Shown here: in pieces, positions 39,491 through 50,231 of the stretch
Numbering within the stretch: the first letter of the stretch is position 1
Layout: each line of letters starts with the position of its first letter
Assembly: GCF_000002425.4 (NCBI RefSeq)
Contig: NC_037271.1
Location: 4,746,007-4,810,006 of the forward strand
Reading direction: 5' to 3'
DNA: 64,000 nucleotides
From: Physcomitrium patens
Lineage: Eukaryota > Streptophyta > Bryopsida > Funariales > Funariaceae
Notes under the pieces: model-generated
Seen by the model: the letters and a program-made list of their open reading frames with translations, nothing else
Databases searched by the model: none
Told to the model about the DNA's origin: nothing
Made by a program: the position numbers and the translations under genes

Positions 39491-40500
39491 GGATTTTTTG
39501 CAATAAAATTAAGGCTAGTACTCTTGACTGTTTTGTGAAATTAGAAAAACATTTGCAGTTGAAATTTTAGAGATGTCTAGATGGTTGAGTATGCCAAGTA
39601 CATGCAATTTTTTTTGTTAATCTAACGATATGCATAGAGGATATTTGATCATTAGTGTAAAGAGGTATCAGAAGTTGGCATATTGGAGTTGTTTAGGGTT
39701 TTTGTAATATTTGGAGATCTATCAGCTGGAATAAGGTGAATTTTGATGTGATAAGTCGAAGACTTAAAGGCAGAGCTATACGCAAGGTTTGAATGAGAAT
39801 TAATGGTTGAAGAAGGAAAAATTGCAAGTCAAGGTTCGTCATTAACTTTCTAGGCGGTGGTCAAGGGACATCAGTGTAGATTTATGGCATTTTCTTGCAA
39901 TCTATAAGTTAGATTGGATTGAAACTTCTTGAGCATTTAGAAGACTTACAAAGATACTAGTAGTAGTAGTTTTACAACAATCGGACAATCAGATTGAAAA
40001 TTACAGCTTGTTGAAGCTTGTTGTCTATGGTTAGGATTTAAAAATTTAAAAATTTAAAAATTCAAAATTAAAAAAATAAAAAATAAAAAAAAATAAAACT
40101 AACAAATAACAAAAGAATTTGGTCTTATAATATCTTGAAGTTATTAGAAATAATATTTCTAAACACTTTGTATTGGAATTAAGCTTTTACATTGAAATCC
40201 GAAATAGTTTGTATTTAGATGGTTGAAACCCACTAGATTACATGGATACTTGCAAAATATCATTTTATCTTCCATAGTCAGATGCCCACTGTATTCTCAA
40301 GCAAGATAGCACGTAATACAACAACGGCAATGAGAGATATACCTCAAATGTTTGTCATGTGCTTGCAAACATGATTCTTCAATAAGGATATACAAACTCC
40401 AACCTCAATACTTGCTCCATTGCTAGAAATTCAAGCATGTTTTTTTCCACATCAACAATACAAAATAATTAAGGTATTCATACCATAGAAAAATATTATA
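39491..40500. other. Unassigned AT-rich sequence
   Basis: No open frame of interest. Short AAATTT-type tandem (aaaatttaaaaatttaaaaatt) near 40036-40065 and A-rich low complexity. It probably includes the 5' part of the copia relic that becomes recognisable at about 40580. Confidence 0.4.
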
Positions 40501-41788
40501 GAGATCCTACTTCATCTAACCTACTAAGTGATGAAATCATTTTAAAAGCTTTTGAATTGCTAGCATTAAGTGATATGGATGACAATAAATGGATTTTGAA
40601 TTTTGATGCTTTGAAGCACTTTACTAATGATTAGTATATATTTGACTAGCTAAATTACTTCCAAAGCAATACAATAACTTTAATTGGAGGCAAAGTCCAT
40701 GTAATTATAATATAAGAATCAATAAACTTATCTATGTCTACTAAAAAAATAAAAAGCATCATAGAGATTTGATATGTCTTTGGTCTAAGAAAAAACATTT
40801 TATCTATTGAACAAATCACAAATATTAAAAACTTTTGGATTTTTAGACGTAAACAATGTATTGTTATTTTTGCTAATAAGCCATATAAAATTATAAAAAA
40901 AGATAGATGAGATCTTAAAAATAGATTTTTTAAATTAGAATAATTAATTATATATAAATTTGATACTAATATTAAAATTGAAACAATAGAGGTATTTGGA
41001 CACAACTTCTCAAATTAAAAATATCACACTAATAATCCTGTTGATTCCTTCATTGATCTTTGGTATTTATATTTATGATACTTAAACTATAAGAGCCTTA
41101 AAAATTTTCAAATCAATAATCTAATCTCAAGAATCTTCTCTTTCTTGATAAAAATTTAAAGATACAATCATTATTATTAAGATATATAAATTAAAAACCA
41201 AATTCCTAAGGTAGCAATGTTTAAGACCACAAAACCTTTATAGATTATTCATATCAATGTATGTGGATGTATTTTAGTTAAATCTTTAATTCATTTATAT
41301 TATTTTATTATATTTATTGACAACTTTGTTAAAAACTTCTGAATCTATTTTATGATTATAAAGAATTAATCCCTTAAAATGTTCAAGAAATTTTACATAT
41401 TAATTGAGAAGTAAACCTATAATTACATCTTATTGCTCTATTTTGATCAAAGAAGCAAGTTCATGTCATAAGTGTTCACCAAGTATCTGCAAGACTAAAA
41501 TATCACTTGTAAGTTGTCTATTATACATTCCAACATAATGGGGTATCAAAAAAGAAAAATATAACTATCTTGAACAATGTATGAGCAATGTTAATAAGTA
41601 AGATTATACCTTTATTTCTTTGGATTGAAGCTACTTACATTGATGTCCAACTCATTAATTATAATCCTATTTGAATAAACCAAGGTAAGCCTCTTGACTA
41701 TCTCTTCTATAAAATAAAGCCAAATATTAGTTGAATAAAAATATTTGGATATTTCTATTTTATAAGAAAAGATAATATATAAAGATGT

Positions 41789-42346
41789 TGTCACGGACAT
41801 ATGCATGTAAGCTAGTAATTACATTTATAAATAGGTAGAAGTAAGTAAAAATAGGTAAAAATAAGTTAATTCTATAATATTTGCTATGAAAGCTTCTTAG
41901 AAGCTTTATAGACGCTGCTTTGACTTTATAGGTTTCTTTAATTGACTTTTTGGATTAGAAATGTAGACAACAAGTTGGCCATGTGCCACACATGTTGTTA
42001 GCTTGAAGACCAAGCTAACTATGTGGCTCACATATAGAAAAACTTGCCTTGTAAGTCAAGGCATGTGTCTTACAAAGTCAACACATATTGGAGGTCCTAT
42101 AGAACATCACCATGTAGCCTTTAGTTAGATAGTATATATAGAGACAAGAGTGAAGCCCTCTTCACTCTTGTCAACTTCTTTCTTGCTTCTATTCTAGTTT
42201 CAAGGGTCTCTAGTTTTCTTGTCTTTTGGCAATAGCCATCCAATTTCTTTCTTAATATACATATTGAGTTATTTCTATTTTTTCATCTTTCTATGAAAAT
42301 AGTCTCACTTGTTTATTTTTTTCTTATCAAGTTCTTGTCCTTGACG
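41789..42346 (+). repeat. Solo gypsy LTR (558 bp) inside the copia relic
   Basis: It starts TGTCACGGACATATGCATG and ends ..TTGTCCTTGACG, full length for the family, with no gypsy interior on either side. Flanks are GATGT and GATAC (3 of 5 matching), compatible with a decayed target duplication. The copia integrase continues on both sides. It contains the U3 inverted repeat (41997-42019), the TATA block (about 42132-42140) and a perfect 13-bp stem-loop at 42143-42172. A solo LTR of this kind is the product of recombination between the two LTRs of one insertion. Confidence 0.85.
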
Positions 42347-43254
42347 GATACCAACTTGAATCTAGATCAAAATTTGACATCTATCTAAGAATTGATGATG
42401 AATCTAAAGATTATAAAGTATACTTTTCTACTTTTTGTAAAATCCAAGTCTTTTGTATTATCTTATTTGATGAAACTTGATTTTTTAAATTACATCTTAT
42501 AATGACAATATTTAGTATAAAATCCTTTCAAATACTTTATTTTAAAGGGACTATATTCAATAACATCAAAGATGACGAAAATGTTAGAATTGAGATCATA
42601 TTTATTCTATGCAATTACTATGTTACCTCAAAAAAGCCATAAAGATAAAAAATCCTCTATATTCATCTCATACTTCATCTCACTAGACTAATTCACATCA
42701 AATTTAAGCCTCCTATTTATCTCTAAAGATGCTCTTATATCAATTCCATAATTAAATTTTATGCCATATTACAAAAAATTAGAGGACATCGACATCTAGC
42801 CTACTTATAGCAATAACAATGCATATTCAATTGAATCAAATACCACTATTGAATACTTTGATGATGAAGTAGAAAGCCAAAGCAGATTTAAGCACTCATC
42901 TAACAACCTCATCATCACTCTTTTGGTGATTTATTCTGGTAAGTATATAGCCAAACTACTAAAATGGATATAAGTCTAGTTTTGCGACTTCATCAATCTT
43001 TTTAATATTGAGCCCTTATCTTACATTGTAGCTATCAAAGATGAAGGATAGAAAAAGAAAATGCAAAATGAAATGTTGTCTATCTACAATAATAAAACTT
43101 GAATTATTATCTCAATTTTATCTTGCAAGCAATTCATTTCAACAAAATTATTATTCAAGGCTAAGCTAAAATCAAATGGCAACTTATAAAGGAAAATGCC
43201 AAATTAATAGTTTGTAGTATTGAACAAAAAGCAAGAATAGACTATAATGAATTT

Positions 43255-43632
43255 TTTGCTGTAATTATAAAATATAAAATTATACAAATGATGATATCAT
43301 TAGCAGCATATAAGCAGTGGAAACTTTATCATATAGATATTAAGATTGTCTTTTTCTATGTTGATTTGAAGGAAGAAGTATATATCACACAACTACAAGG
43401 TTTTATTAAAATGAGACAAGAACATCTTGTTTGCAAAGTCCTTAAAGCACACTATAAATTCAAACAAGTGTTTAAAGCTTGGTATGAAAAAATCAACTTT
43501 TTTCTCAAAAAACAAGGTTTTTGTAATAGAAAAGGCAACTACAATCTCAATATTGTCAAAAATACAAAAAAAATATTGCTATTTGTCATATATGTAGATG
43601 ACATATTTTTTATTGATGGCTATTTAAATTAG
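43255..43632 (+). pseudogene. Copia reverse transcriptase fragment
   Basis: The 114-codon frame at 43288-43632 has the copia RT order. A LAAYKQWKLYHIDIK..F segment is followed by the DLKEEVYITQLQGF motif, the LKAHYKFKQVFKAWYEKI motif and YVDDIFF, which retains the catalytic YVDD. It ends in a stop soon after. The first catalytic aspartate region survives too (HIDIK). Upstream and downstream parts of RT are broken. Confidence 0.8.
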
Positions 43633-44530
43633 ATAAATTGATTTACACAATTCATATTCAAATTTAAAATGTCAAAATTCAGCAAAGGCATTATGGTACT
43701 TTACTTCAAATTCAAATACATCAAATTACTTGAAGGTATTTCTATAATTCAACAGAGCTATATACTATAAATCTTGAATTTTTTTTTTTGCATAAAGAAT
43801 TATATTCCTGCCACAATACCAATGCAAGAATGACTAAAACTTGTAGTAGACAAGATTGTAAAACCATGTGATCCTACTTACTACAAATCTATAGTCAAGA
43901 AATTAAACCACCTCATTCATACTTGGTTTGATACCTCAACGACTATTGGTAATTGCTCAAGATTCCTTTCTTGTTCTCCACAACCTCATTTAATAGCCAA
44001 AAGGGTAGTTAAGTACATTAAACACACTTAAGACTATAGAATCTTCTACTTTTTTAAATCCAACACCAACATAACTAGCTTCATTAATATAGACTACGTA
44101 AGAGATATGACAAAAGAATTGCTCTATAATGGGCTTTACATTCATGCTTTGCTTTGATCCTATCACCAAGCTTTCTAAAAAACAACCAATAGTAGCCATG
44201 AGCTCTTCTAAAGTCGAATATATGATTTTACCCACTTCTTCCAAAGTAGCCACTTGACAAGGTAAGCTCACCTCCAACTTTGATCTTCAAATTACAAGAT
44301 CTATTTTTATTAATTGCAACTATAAGGATAGTATTTGTATGGCAGTGAATCCCAACATCAACTCCATGACAAAATATATTCATATACATTACCATTTTAC
44401 ACAATAAAAAAAATACAAAGTAGAGAAATTATACTAAAGCATGTCTCTTTATTAAAACAAGTTGCTTGCATCTTTACACAATCTTTTGAAAAAGGCCTAT
44501 TTAAAAAATAAAAAATAATTCTAAACCTTA

Positions 44531-45500
44531 TGTCCTACTTTGAAGTTCTAGACTATAAACCTCACAATTTACAATGTATCACTTATTATCCCTAATCCTT
44601 TAAAAAGATATTTGAATACTTGCCTTCTATCAAATGATTTGCATCTACTTATTGCTAAAATCAAAAAGCTTTAAAGAATATTTTCCACTTGTGGGAAGTA
44701 ACTATGGACTTTTTATTCTCTCTCTCTATAGCTATATAATCAACATCCTTCTTTGCTAATCTTTTTCCCCAATTGTCATGCTTTGCTTGAAAAAGGTGCA
44801 ACAATTTCAAAATCTCTCATAAGTAAATATTCAAGTAGCAAGGTCCAAATAAAAACATACAACCAATGACAAGCCTCCACGTTTTTTGGGTGTGCATATA
44901 GTAATATGAGATATGTGTGTTGTAACTTAGAATGTGCTAATGGCCTAAGCCTAATAGATAAAATGTATGCATTAATAAATAATTGACAATAAATTCTAAT
45001 GAATTGATATTTCTATCCAATTTTTTTTAAACACATTATTAATAAAGTGGTTTTGAAAACCAATGCATTTTAACAAACAATTCACTTGTGTGATTTGAAA
45101 CAAGAATTTCCACTCTTTTGAGATAATTATCCAACAATTATCCAACAAATTGTAGTGAAGGTACATGAGTTGATTCTTGCTTCATACAACAATACCAACT
45201 ATGTTAGATCCCATTGTTGACAATGACAAAAAGCTTCTCCGATGTGGCACTGATCAAAATAAAATTTCTATTAACAAGTCACAAAACCACAACAATAACA
45301 ATAACAACAACCATATGTAGACACAATACAATACTTGGTGGAGATAGTTAAACTTTGGGTAGATAGAACAATATCCTCAACTCAACTATCATGTTTAGGA
45401 TAAATAAAGGACCTTCTAGACATTTGCCTTATTTGCTTAAAGAACAACCTTTACAATCAATACCAATACATCATCTTATACATGGTATAACAAATTAGAT
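44531..45500. other. Unassigned sequence
   Basis: AT-rich DNA after the copia relic without usable open frames. Imperfect AACAATAACAA runs occur near 45289-45312. No feature supported. Confidence 0.4.
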
Positions 45501-46948
45501 ACTTTCTTCAGTCAGAACCATGTATTATTATGTCAACTGCTACAATTATAACAGCAAAAACTCTACACCCACACCAACCCCCATCACCAAAATGCACACA
45601 TCTGCAATACATTACCCTCTTCATATCTCTCTTTCAGTTTCAGTTCACATGTCCATCCCAACTTCCATCACAACCCTCACAACTCTTCTCATTCCTGCTT
45701 TCTCCATCATCATCCAACATTCTCTCTCATTCATGCAATCTCTCCCAACTCCAAAACCTTCGCAGGTCTACCTTTCCCTGCTTGTCAAAACCAGGAAACC
45801 GACTCTTTCACCTCGCACAATCCTTCTCCACTCTGTCATTCAAATGAAGCTTACAACCACAATATCCAACAACCCGCTGGTTCCGATCTCATACAGCACT
45901 CGCCAGTTCCCACATACAATGCTCATTCCGAATCCTACATTGCACTGTTGCCCGTCACCACACATTCATTGTCCATTGTCCATTGTCCACCGGGAAGTAG
46001 AGCGGTCCAAAACATCAGAGTTCCCCGTTCTGAACAACGCCTGCTACTCGCTCACTCACTACCCTCGGCCGCTCAAATCTCCGCGACTGACAATGCAAAT
46101 CATGAATGCACAGGTGCTCCTTGCTCCGACTGCATTCGTTGCTTTCAGCGAACAAAGCTGCACGACACGATTCCATTGCCTGTCCATGCGATGTTCATTG
46201 CGTGCACCGTGGACCACCGGTTCTACAATACCACCATGTTCCCGGCTTCCCCCCATCGCCTCAAAACCTAATCCCACACTGCGTTTGTGACACGACAACG
46301 AGGTGATGAAAGCAAACCCATGGACACGCTCCATGACACAGGTTCCACGAAAGACCCAGTCGAGGGAGCTGGGACAGCGGCCTGAATGACCTGTCGCCCT
46401 GCTGCCACAACACGACGCATCACAAGACTCAGAGGATGGCAACTTCCCCCCGAGACAATACAGACCCAGACACTAGGACTGCAAACGGACGCCCATGCTC
46501 GTTCTTTTCTCACAGAATCCGGGATTTGGACCAAAACTTTTATTAACCAAATTTTACACTCTCGGCGTGCCCTCATCGTTACCCAGTCCTAGCCATCCCT
46601 TCCCGTCACCACCTTCTGTACATCAGTCAGCTTATTTGAATCAACAAATGCCTACTAGTAACCTCCTCAACATCCAGCCGAGAGTCGCCTCATGGCTCGC
46701 GATGCCTCCTGACGCAGCGCTCCGCTGCTTGGGCGCAGTTTGCCCCAGCCCCTGCCCCATTGGTCATTGACAACTAAATCCGTCTCGCGTCGCACCGCAG
46801 CTCCGAACCGGGCGCTTGGGGGCGGCTACGCTAATCCACGTCGGCGTCGCTACGAAACCGTCGAGGTGCTTCGACACTTCGACGGTCGTACCGATCAGTC
46901 GCCGAGCCCGAACCCACCCTCCCAAACGCGCTCCGCTCCCGCGAGAGC
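45501..46948. other. Flank of LEA gene, one unrecognised long frame
   Basis: GC content rises through this stretch. The plus strand has a 256-codon frame at 45520-46290 beginning with ATG. It is Thr/Pro/Ser-rich, has no domain I recognise, and overlaps equally open frames on other strands. It lies downstream of the minus-strand LEA gene and may be its 3' untranslated or downstream region. I do not call it a gene. Confidence 0.35.
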
Positions 46949-48302
46949 TCACTGTGAGGGAGTCTTCAAACCAATTTTCTCGGCGATCCTCGACGCGTCC
47001 CTCTTGACGGCCTTCGCAGCCTCTATCCCCACCTCCTTCAATCCTTGCGCCGTTTCCTTCGTCTTCTCTGGGATGTCCTTCGTCATGTCCTTCGCGGTGT
47101 CCATCTCCCTGTTCACCGCGTCCTTCACCTTGTCCACCACGCCCGCGCCCTCCTCTTTGGCTTCGTATGCCTTGTTCTGTGCAGTTCCCGAAGCCGATCG
47201 CGCGGTGTCCTTGGCATTCTCGGTCGCTCTTCCCGCGGACTCCTTCGTTTGGCCGGTCACGTCGCTGGACACTTCCTTCGCCTTGTCCGCCACGTTGCTG
47301 GCCGTCTCCTTGGCATTCTCTTTCAGCTCTCCGGCCTTGTCCGACATGCTGCCGGCCACGTCCTTCGCCTTGTCAGCCGCGCTGCTGGCCGCATCCTTGG
47401 CATTCTCCTTCAGCTCTCCGGCCTTGTCGCTGGCCTGGTCGGTCTTCTCCTGGGCGTACTCCTTGCTCTTCTGGGCCGCATCCCCTGCCTCCACCTTGGC
47501 TCTATCGAAGGTCTGCGTCCCATCGGCGAAGAGCCGTCGCAGAATGCTCTGGGCAGGGGCGGTCCCCAACGCCGGAGCAGTTGCCCGGGCTGCGGTCGCG
47601 GGCCCTGCGAAATGCTGCCCCGCCACCTGAAACCAGAAACCGTCGCCTCGTTAGCTCTGTTACGCAAGCCAGCATTCAGGCTTCGCTGTGCACGACCTAA
47701 CCTAGACGTACGGTTTTCAAGCTGATGCTCGGTCTTAAACTGATCAGACTGGATTACTAGAATCCACCTCTTCCGCGCACGCACCTACACACAAGCGCCC
47801 ATCTCTGCCACACACTACTGCCCCGAAGCCAGCTGATGCTAAACTCCTGCGACAAAGAATGACCGCTGGTACCAACACGCACGCCCCCGACTTCATGACC
47901 AAAGCCGGCTGTAGCACCCTCGATTATCGTGAGTCCACCCGACCCGACCCGACTGACCCTTGGCACCACAATTTCTCTCAAATATCAATGCGGCCGGACA
48001 ACACAGACAGACGCAGGGCAAAAAGCACTTCACGCCGCACAACCAACGATAGCCAATAGCAGACAGCACAATCTCTACGACCACCCACTTGCAGACCGTC
48101 CCTCCGGGCCCTAGTCGTTGTTCGTGCGGACGGACGTTTCACCAGCCATTGCATTCGCAGCGGGTTTCGGCGAAATACGCCGACCGCATATTCACGTGAT
48201 GCATCCAGCAAACCACCTACCACCCCACTCCATGTTGTGTACCTGTGCCACTGCGCTCCTGTGAAGAAGTCTCAACAGGCTGGTTCCCCTCGTGGCTGCC
48301 AT
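46949..48302 (-). CDS. Group 3 (LEA_4) late embryogenesis abundant protein, predicted mitochondrial
   Basis: Two minus-strand exons: 48302-48243 (20 codons) and 47626-46949. They join in phase 0 (CAG|GTACAC donor, TTTCAG|GTG acceptor) to 245 residues. Exon 1 encodes a basic, acid-free leader (MAATRGTSLLRLLHRS) and continues into an Ala-rich segment with ILRRLFADG, typical of a mitochondrial presequence. Residues about 60-240 are Ala/Lys/Glu/Asp-rich 11-mer repeats without Cys or Trp. The unit DKAGELKENAK occurs at 87-97 and 116-126. Such LEA proteins are unfolded in water, become helical on drying and protect membranes and enzymes. Mitochondrial members are known in plants. Upstream G-boxes fit ABA or desiccation control. 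The start is the ATG of exon 1. Exon 2 alone begins with GTG and so needs exon 1. Confidence 0.9.
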
Positions 48303-48642
48303 GGCGCTCCGATGGATTGATCCGAAACTCGCCTCGACACTTTTGGGCTCCCCCAAAAACTCTGCACGGGCGGCCTCGTGAGCTGAGCACCGAAACACTG
48401 GAATACGAGTCTAAACTGATCAAGAGCTAGAGAGCGCGAGAATGTCCGATGAGGCGTGCTAAGAAACCGATTGGCGCTGCACGAATTCGAGATGATAAGT
48501 CAGTTGCGAGACGGCCCTGGAGGTTGTTGGCGAGAGCGAGAATTTGAGGTCAAGCAGTTGCCCATGGGGAGGGGGGGCTGTGAACGAGGTGGAAGAGCGA
48601 CACACCAAGAAAGACAAGTGTCACCCATGAGAGCCACCGCGA

Positions 48643-48854
48643 CACGTGTGCTGATCCCACGTGTCAGCACAGCGCCAGTCCGAGGGGGCTCTTCCTCGCG
48701 TACCGCTCCATACCATGGTGCGTCTGAACTTGGGTTTAGGGTGAGGTCGAGCTTAACGTGGCGCCCGGCCTAGCTCCTGCACTTCCAAATTCGGGGACTA
48801 TTTCCGTCAGAATTGTGAGTGGGTAAGATCGCGGCGAAGGGTTGTGGACACGTG
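48643..48854. promoter_or_regulatory. G-box/ABRE cluster upstream of LEA gene
   Basis: Three palindromic CACGTG G-boxes lie at 48643-48648, 48658-48663 and 48849-48854, and an ACGTGGC core lies at 48756-48762. The first two are in GACACGTGTGC and CCACGTGTCAG contexts, the classic ABA-response element form. They lie 340-550 bp upstream of the LEA start codon. Known plant LEA genes are switched on by bZIP factors (ABI5/AREB) through paired elements of this type. Binding here is inference. Confidence 0.7.
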
Positions 48855-48869
48855 TTGGGGTCCTCTCTC

Positions 48870-49489
48870 GGAACACCCCGTTCTGAACGATCTGCTCTTC
48901 GCTTCATCGCGGAGGCAGATGTCCAGTCATGCTGGGGGGATGTCAAATTGAAGAAGTTCGACGGACGCAGAGCTGATGCACCTGAAGATTCAAGTGATTC
49001 TCCGGATTACAAAGTTTTCTGTGATCGGACGTGATCCGATTCAGGCAACTGAAGGAGAAGCTGTAATTTGAATGTATGAAGGTTGTTTGTGCCCGAAAAT
49101 GCCACGTTCAGGGGTGGACGGTCGCATGGAGCACTGGAATGCGATGCGGTGAAGGTGTGGGACAACGTGGCCATATGATGTCGATTGCAAGTCGAGCCGT
49201 TTCTTTGCAGATCCGATTTCAAAACCGGTGGCGACAGCGTGATTGCGAGACTCCGTGACTGGACGTTTGAGCATGAAGTGTATAGCAGACCGCGATCCTG
49301 AATGAAAACATTGATTACCGAGGCTTTATTCAACCAACTGGATTGTCTTGAATCGGTTGCTGCGTCTTGGCGATGTTGCCCGTCCGTGCACCAGCCTTCG
49401 ATGGGGAGGCGCAATGGTGCAGGAAGGGGAAATAATAAAAGCACACGAAAAGGAGAACGTGTCGCAAGTCTTGTTCTGGCATCACTCAT
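48870..49489. other. GC-moderate spacer, no gene called
   Basis: The stretch between the LEA promoter and the tRNA gene has open frames on both strands (up to 160 codons at 49007-49489 minus) but no recognisable protein. That minus frame ends next to the tRNA gene and looks like chance. Confidence 0.4.
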
Positions 49490-49571
49490 CGTCGCCTAAG
49501 AGATTCGAACTCTTGCGGGGAGACCCCATGTACTTAGCAGGCACACGCCTTAACCACTCGGCCAAAGCGAC
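49490..49571 (-). tRNA. tRNA-Ser(GCU)
   Basis: On the minus strand the 82-nt sequence begins GTCGCTTTGGCCGAGTGG and folds into a class II (long variable arm) cloverleaf. The acceptor stem GTCGCTT/AGGCGAC has one G-T pair. The D loop contains GTGGTTAAGGC. The anticodon stem TGTGC/GTACA encloses the loop CTGCTAA with anticodon GCT. The long variable arm is TGGGGTCTCCCCGC-like, and the T loop is TTCGAAT. The discriminator base is G. There is no encoded CCA, as expected for a nuclear gene. A T-rich tract (ttttgctt) is not obvious right after the gene. It decodes AGC/AGU. Confidence 0.95.
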
Positions 49572-49590
49572 ACAGGATGTTCCCATTATC

Positions 49591-50087
49591 TTTTTTGTGG
49601 TACTTAACTAAGCACAACCATAGGCCCTCCCCAGTCTCCCGCTTGTGCCGGTTCATGTCAGAATGCGCTCTGTCCATCGCAGTCTGCTAGATAGAATGGC
49701 AGGGTGTTCATCCACAAGTAGACTGGCGCCCAGCTGGGCGTTCAGGACGAAAACCCAACCGCGCTCAGCCTCGAGACGGGGAGCCCTGCCGATGTGGGTC
49801 GTCCCAGCGGGTGGTCTTTATCTTCGGCTGTGGTGGACGACACTCACCGGATGTATGCACCGCAGGACACCAGAAAACATATCCCGTTCAACTATGCCAT
49901 TCTACTTCTTCCCACTGTGACGCAAGGCCAACCAGACTCAAATCCAACAGAAAGTTTGAAGCCAAAAAGGATTTCTTTACTATTTCTAGTAGACTGCGAT
50001 GGACAGAGCGCATTCTGACATGAACCGGTACAAGTGGGAGACTGGGGAGGGCCTATGGTTGAGCTTAGATAAGTACCACAAAAAAAA
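49591..50087. mobile_element. Foldback or MITE-like element with 95-bp inverted repeats
   Basis: Left arm 49597-49691 and right arm 49985-50079 are reverse complements at 90 of 95 positions, and the flanking poly-T/poly-A (49591-49596; 50080-50087) extends the symmetry. The 293-bp centre (49692-49984) is unique and holds no recognisable transposase. Candidate 3-bp duplication TTA is present beside both ends (49586-49588; 50091-50093). A small non-autonomous DNA transposon (MITE) is the simplest reading. A hairpin-RNA locus is an alternative. It starts 20 bp from the tRNA gene and its right end marks the sharp change to AT-rich DNA. Confidence 0.75.
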
Positions 50088-50196
50088 TCTTAAAGAAATA
50101 TTTTTAAAATATAAAAATAAACATTTAAAGAAATGAAAATAATCTTTAAAAAAAAATACTAGAAATAAAAACTTTCAAAAAAACTTTCAAAAAAAC

Positions 50197-50231
50197 AAAA
50201 ACAACAACAACAACAACAACAACAACAATAA
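50197..50231. repeat. (AAC)n microsatellite
   Basis: About ten tandem AAC units lie just after the foldback element. Confidence 0.9.

Larger units (their letters stand above)
40550..44530 (+). mobile_element. Ty1/copia retrotransposon relic, split by a solo gypsy LTR
   Basis: Copia order is visible on the plus strand: a degraded protease block (WILNFDALKHF, about 40590, for WxxDSGA.xH), then the integrase start (PL.IIH.NVCG, then YYFIIFIDNFV, about 41230-41335). Next comes the integrase end (PNIS.IKIFGYF, about 41722-41760). After the solo LTR, a DESKDYKVYF..FDET block (about 42400-42480), RT (43288-43632) and RNase H (AKRVVKYIKHT, about 43995-44035) follow. Integrase before RT is diagnostic for copia. 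Its own LTRs were not found. All domains are interrupted by stops or indels. Confidence 0.75.

Noticed and set aside
45520..46290. 256-codon plus-strand frame
   Set aside because: Thr/Pro/Ser-rich from C/T-rich DNA, no domain, competing frames on both strands; could be real but not supportable from sequence alone.
47045..47725. 226-codon plus-strand frame, Leu/Arg-rich
   Set aside because: It is the antisense shadow of LEA exon 2; the 11-mer repeats on the minus strand create a repetitive open frame on the other strand.
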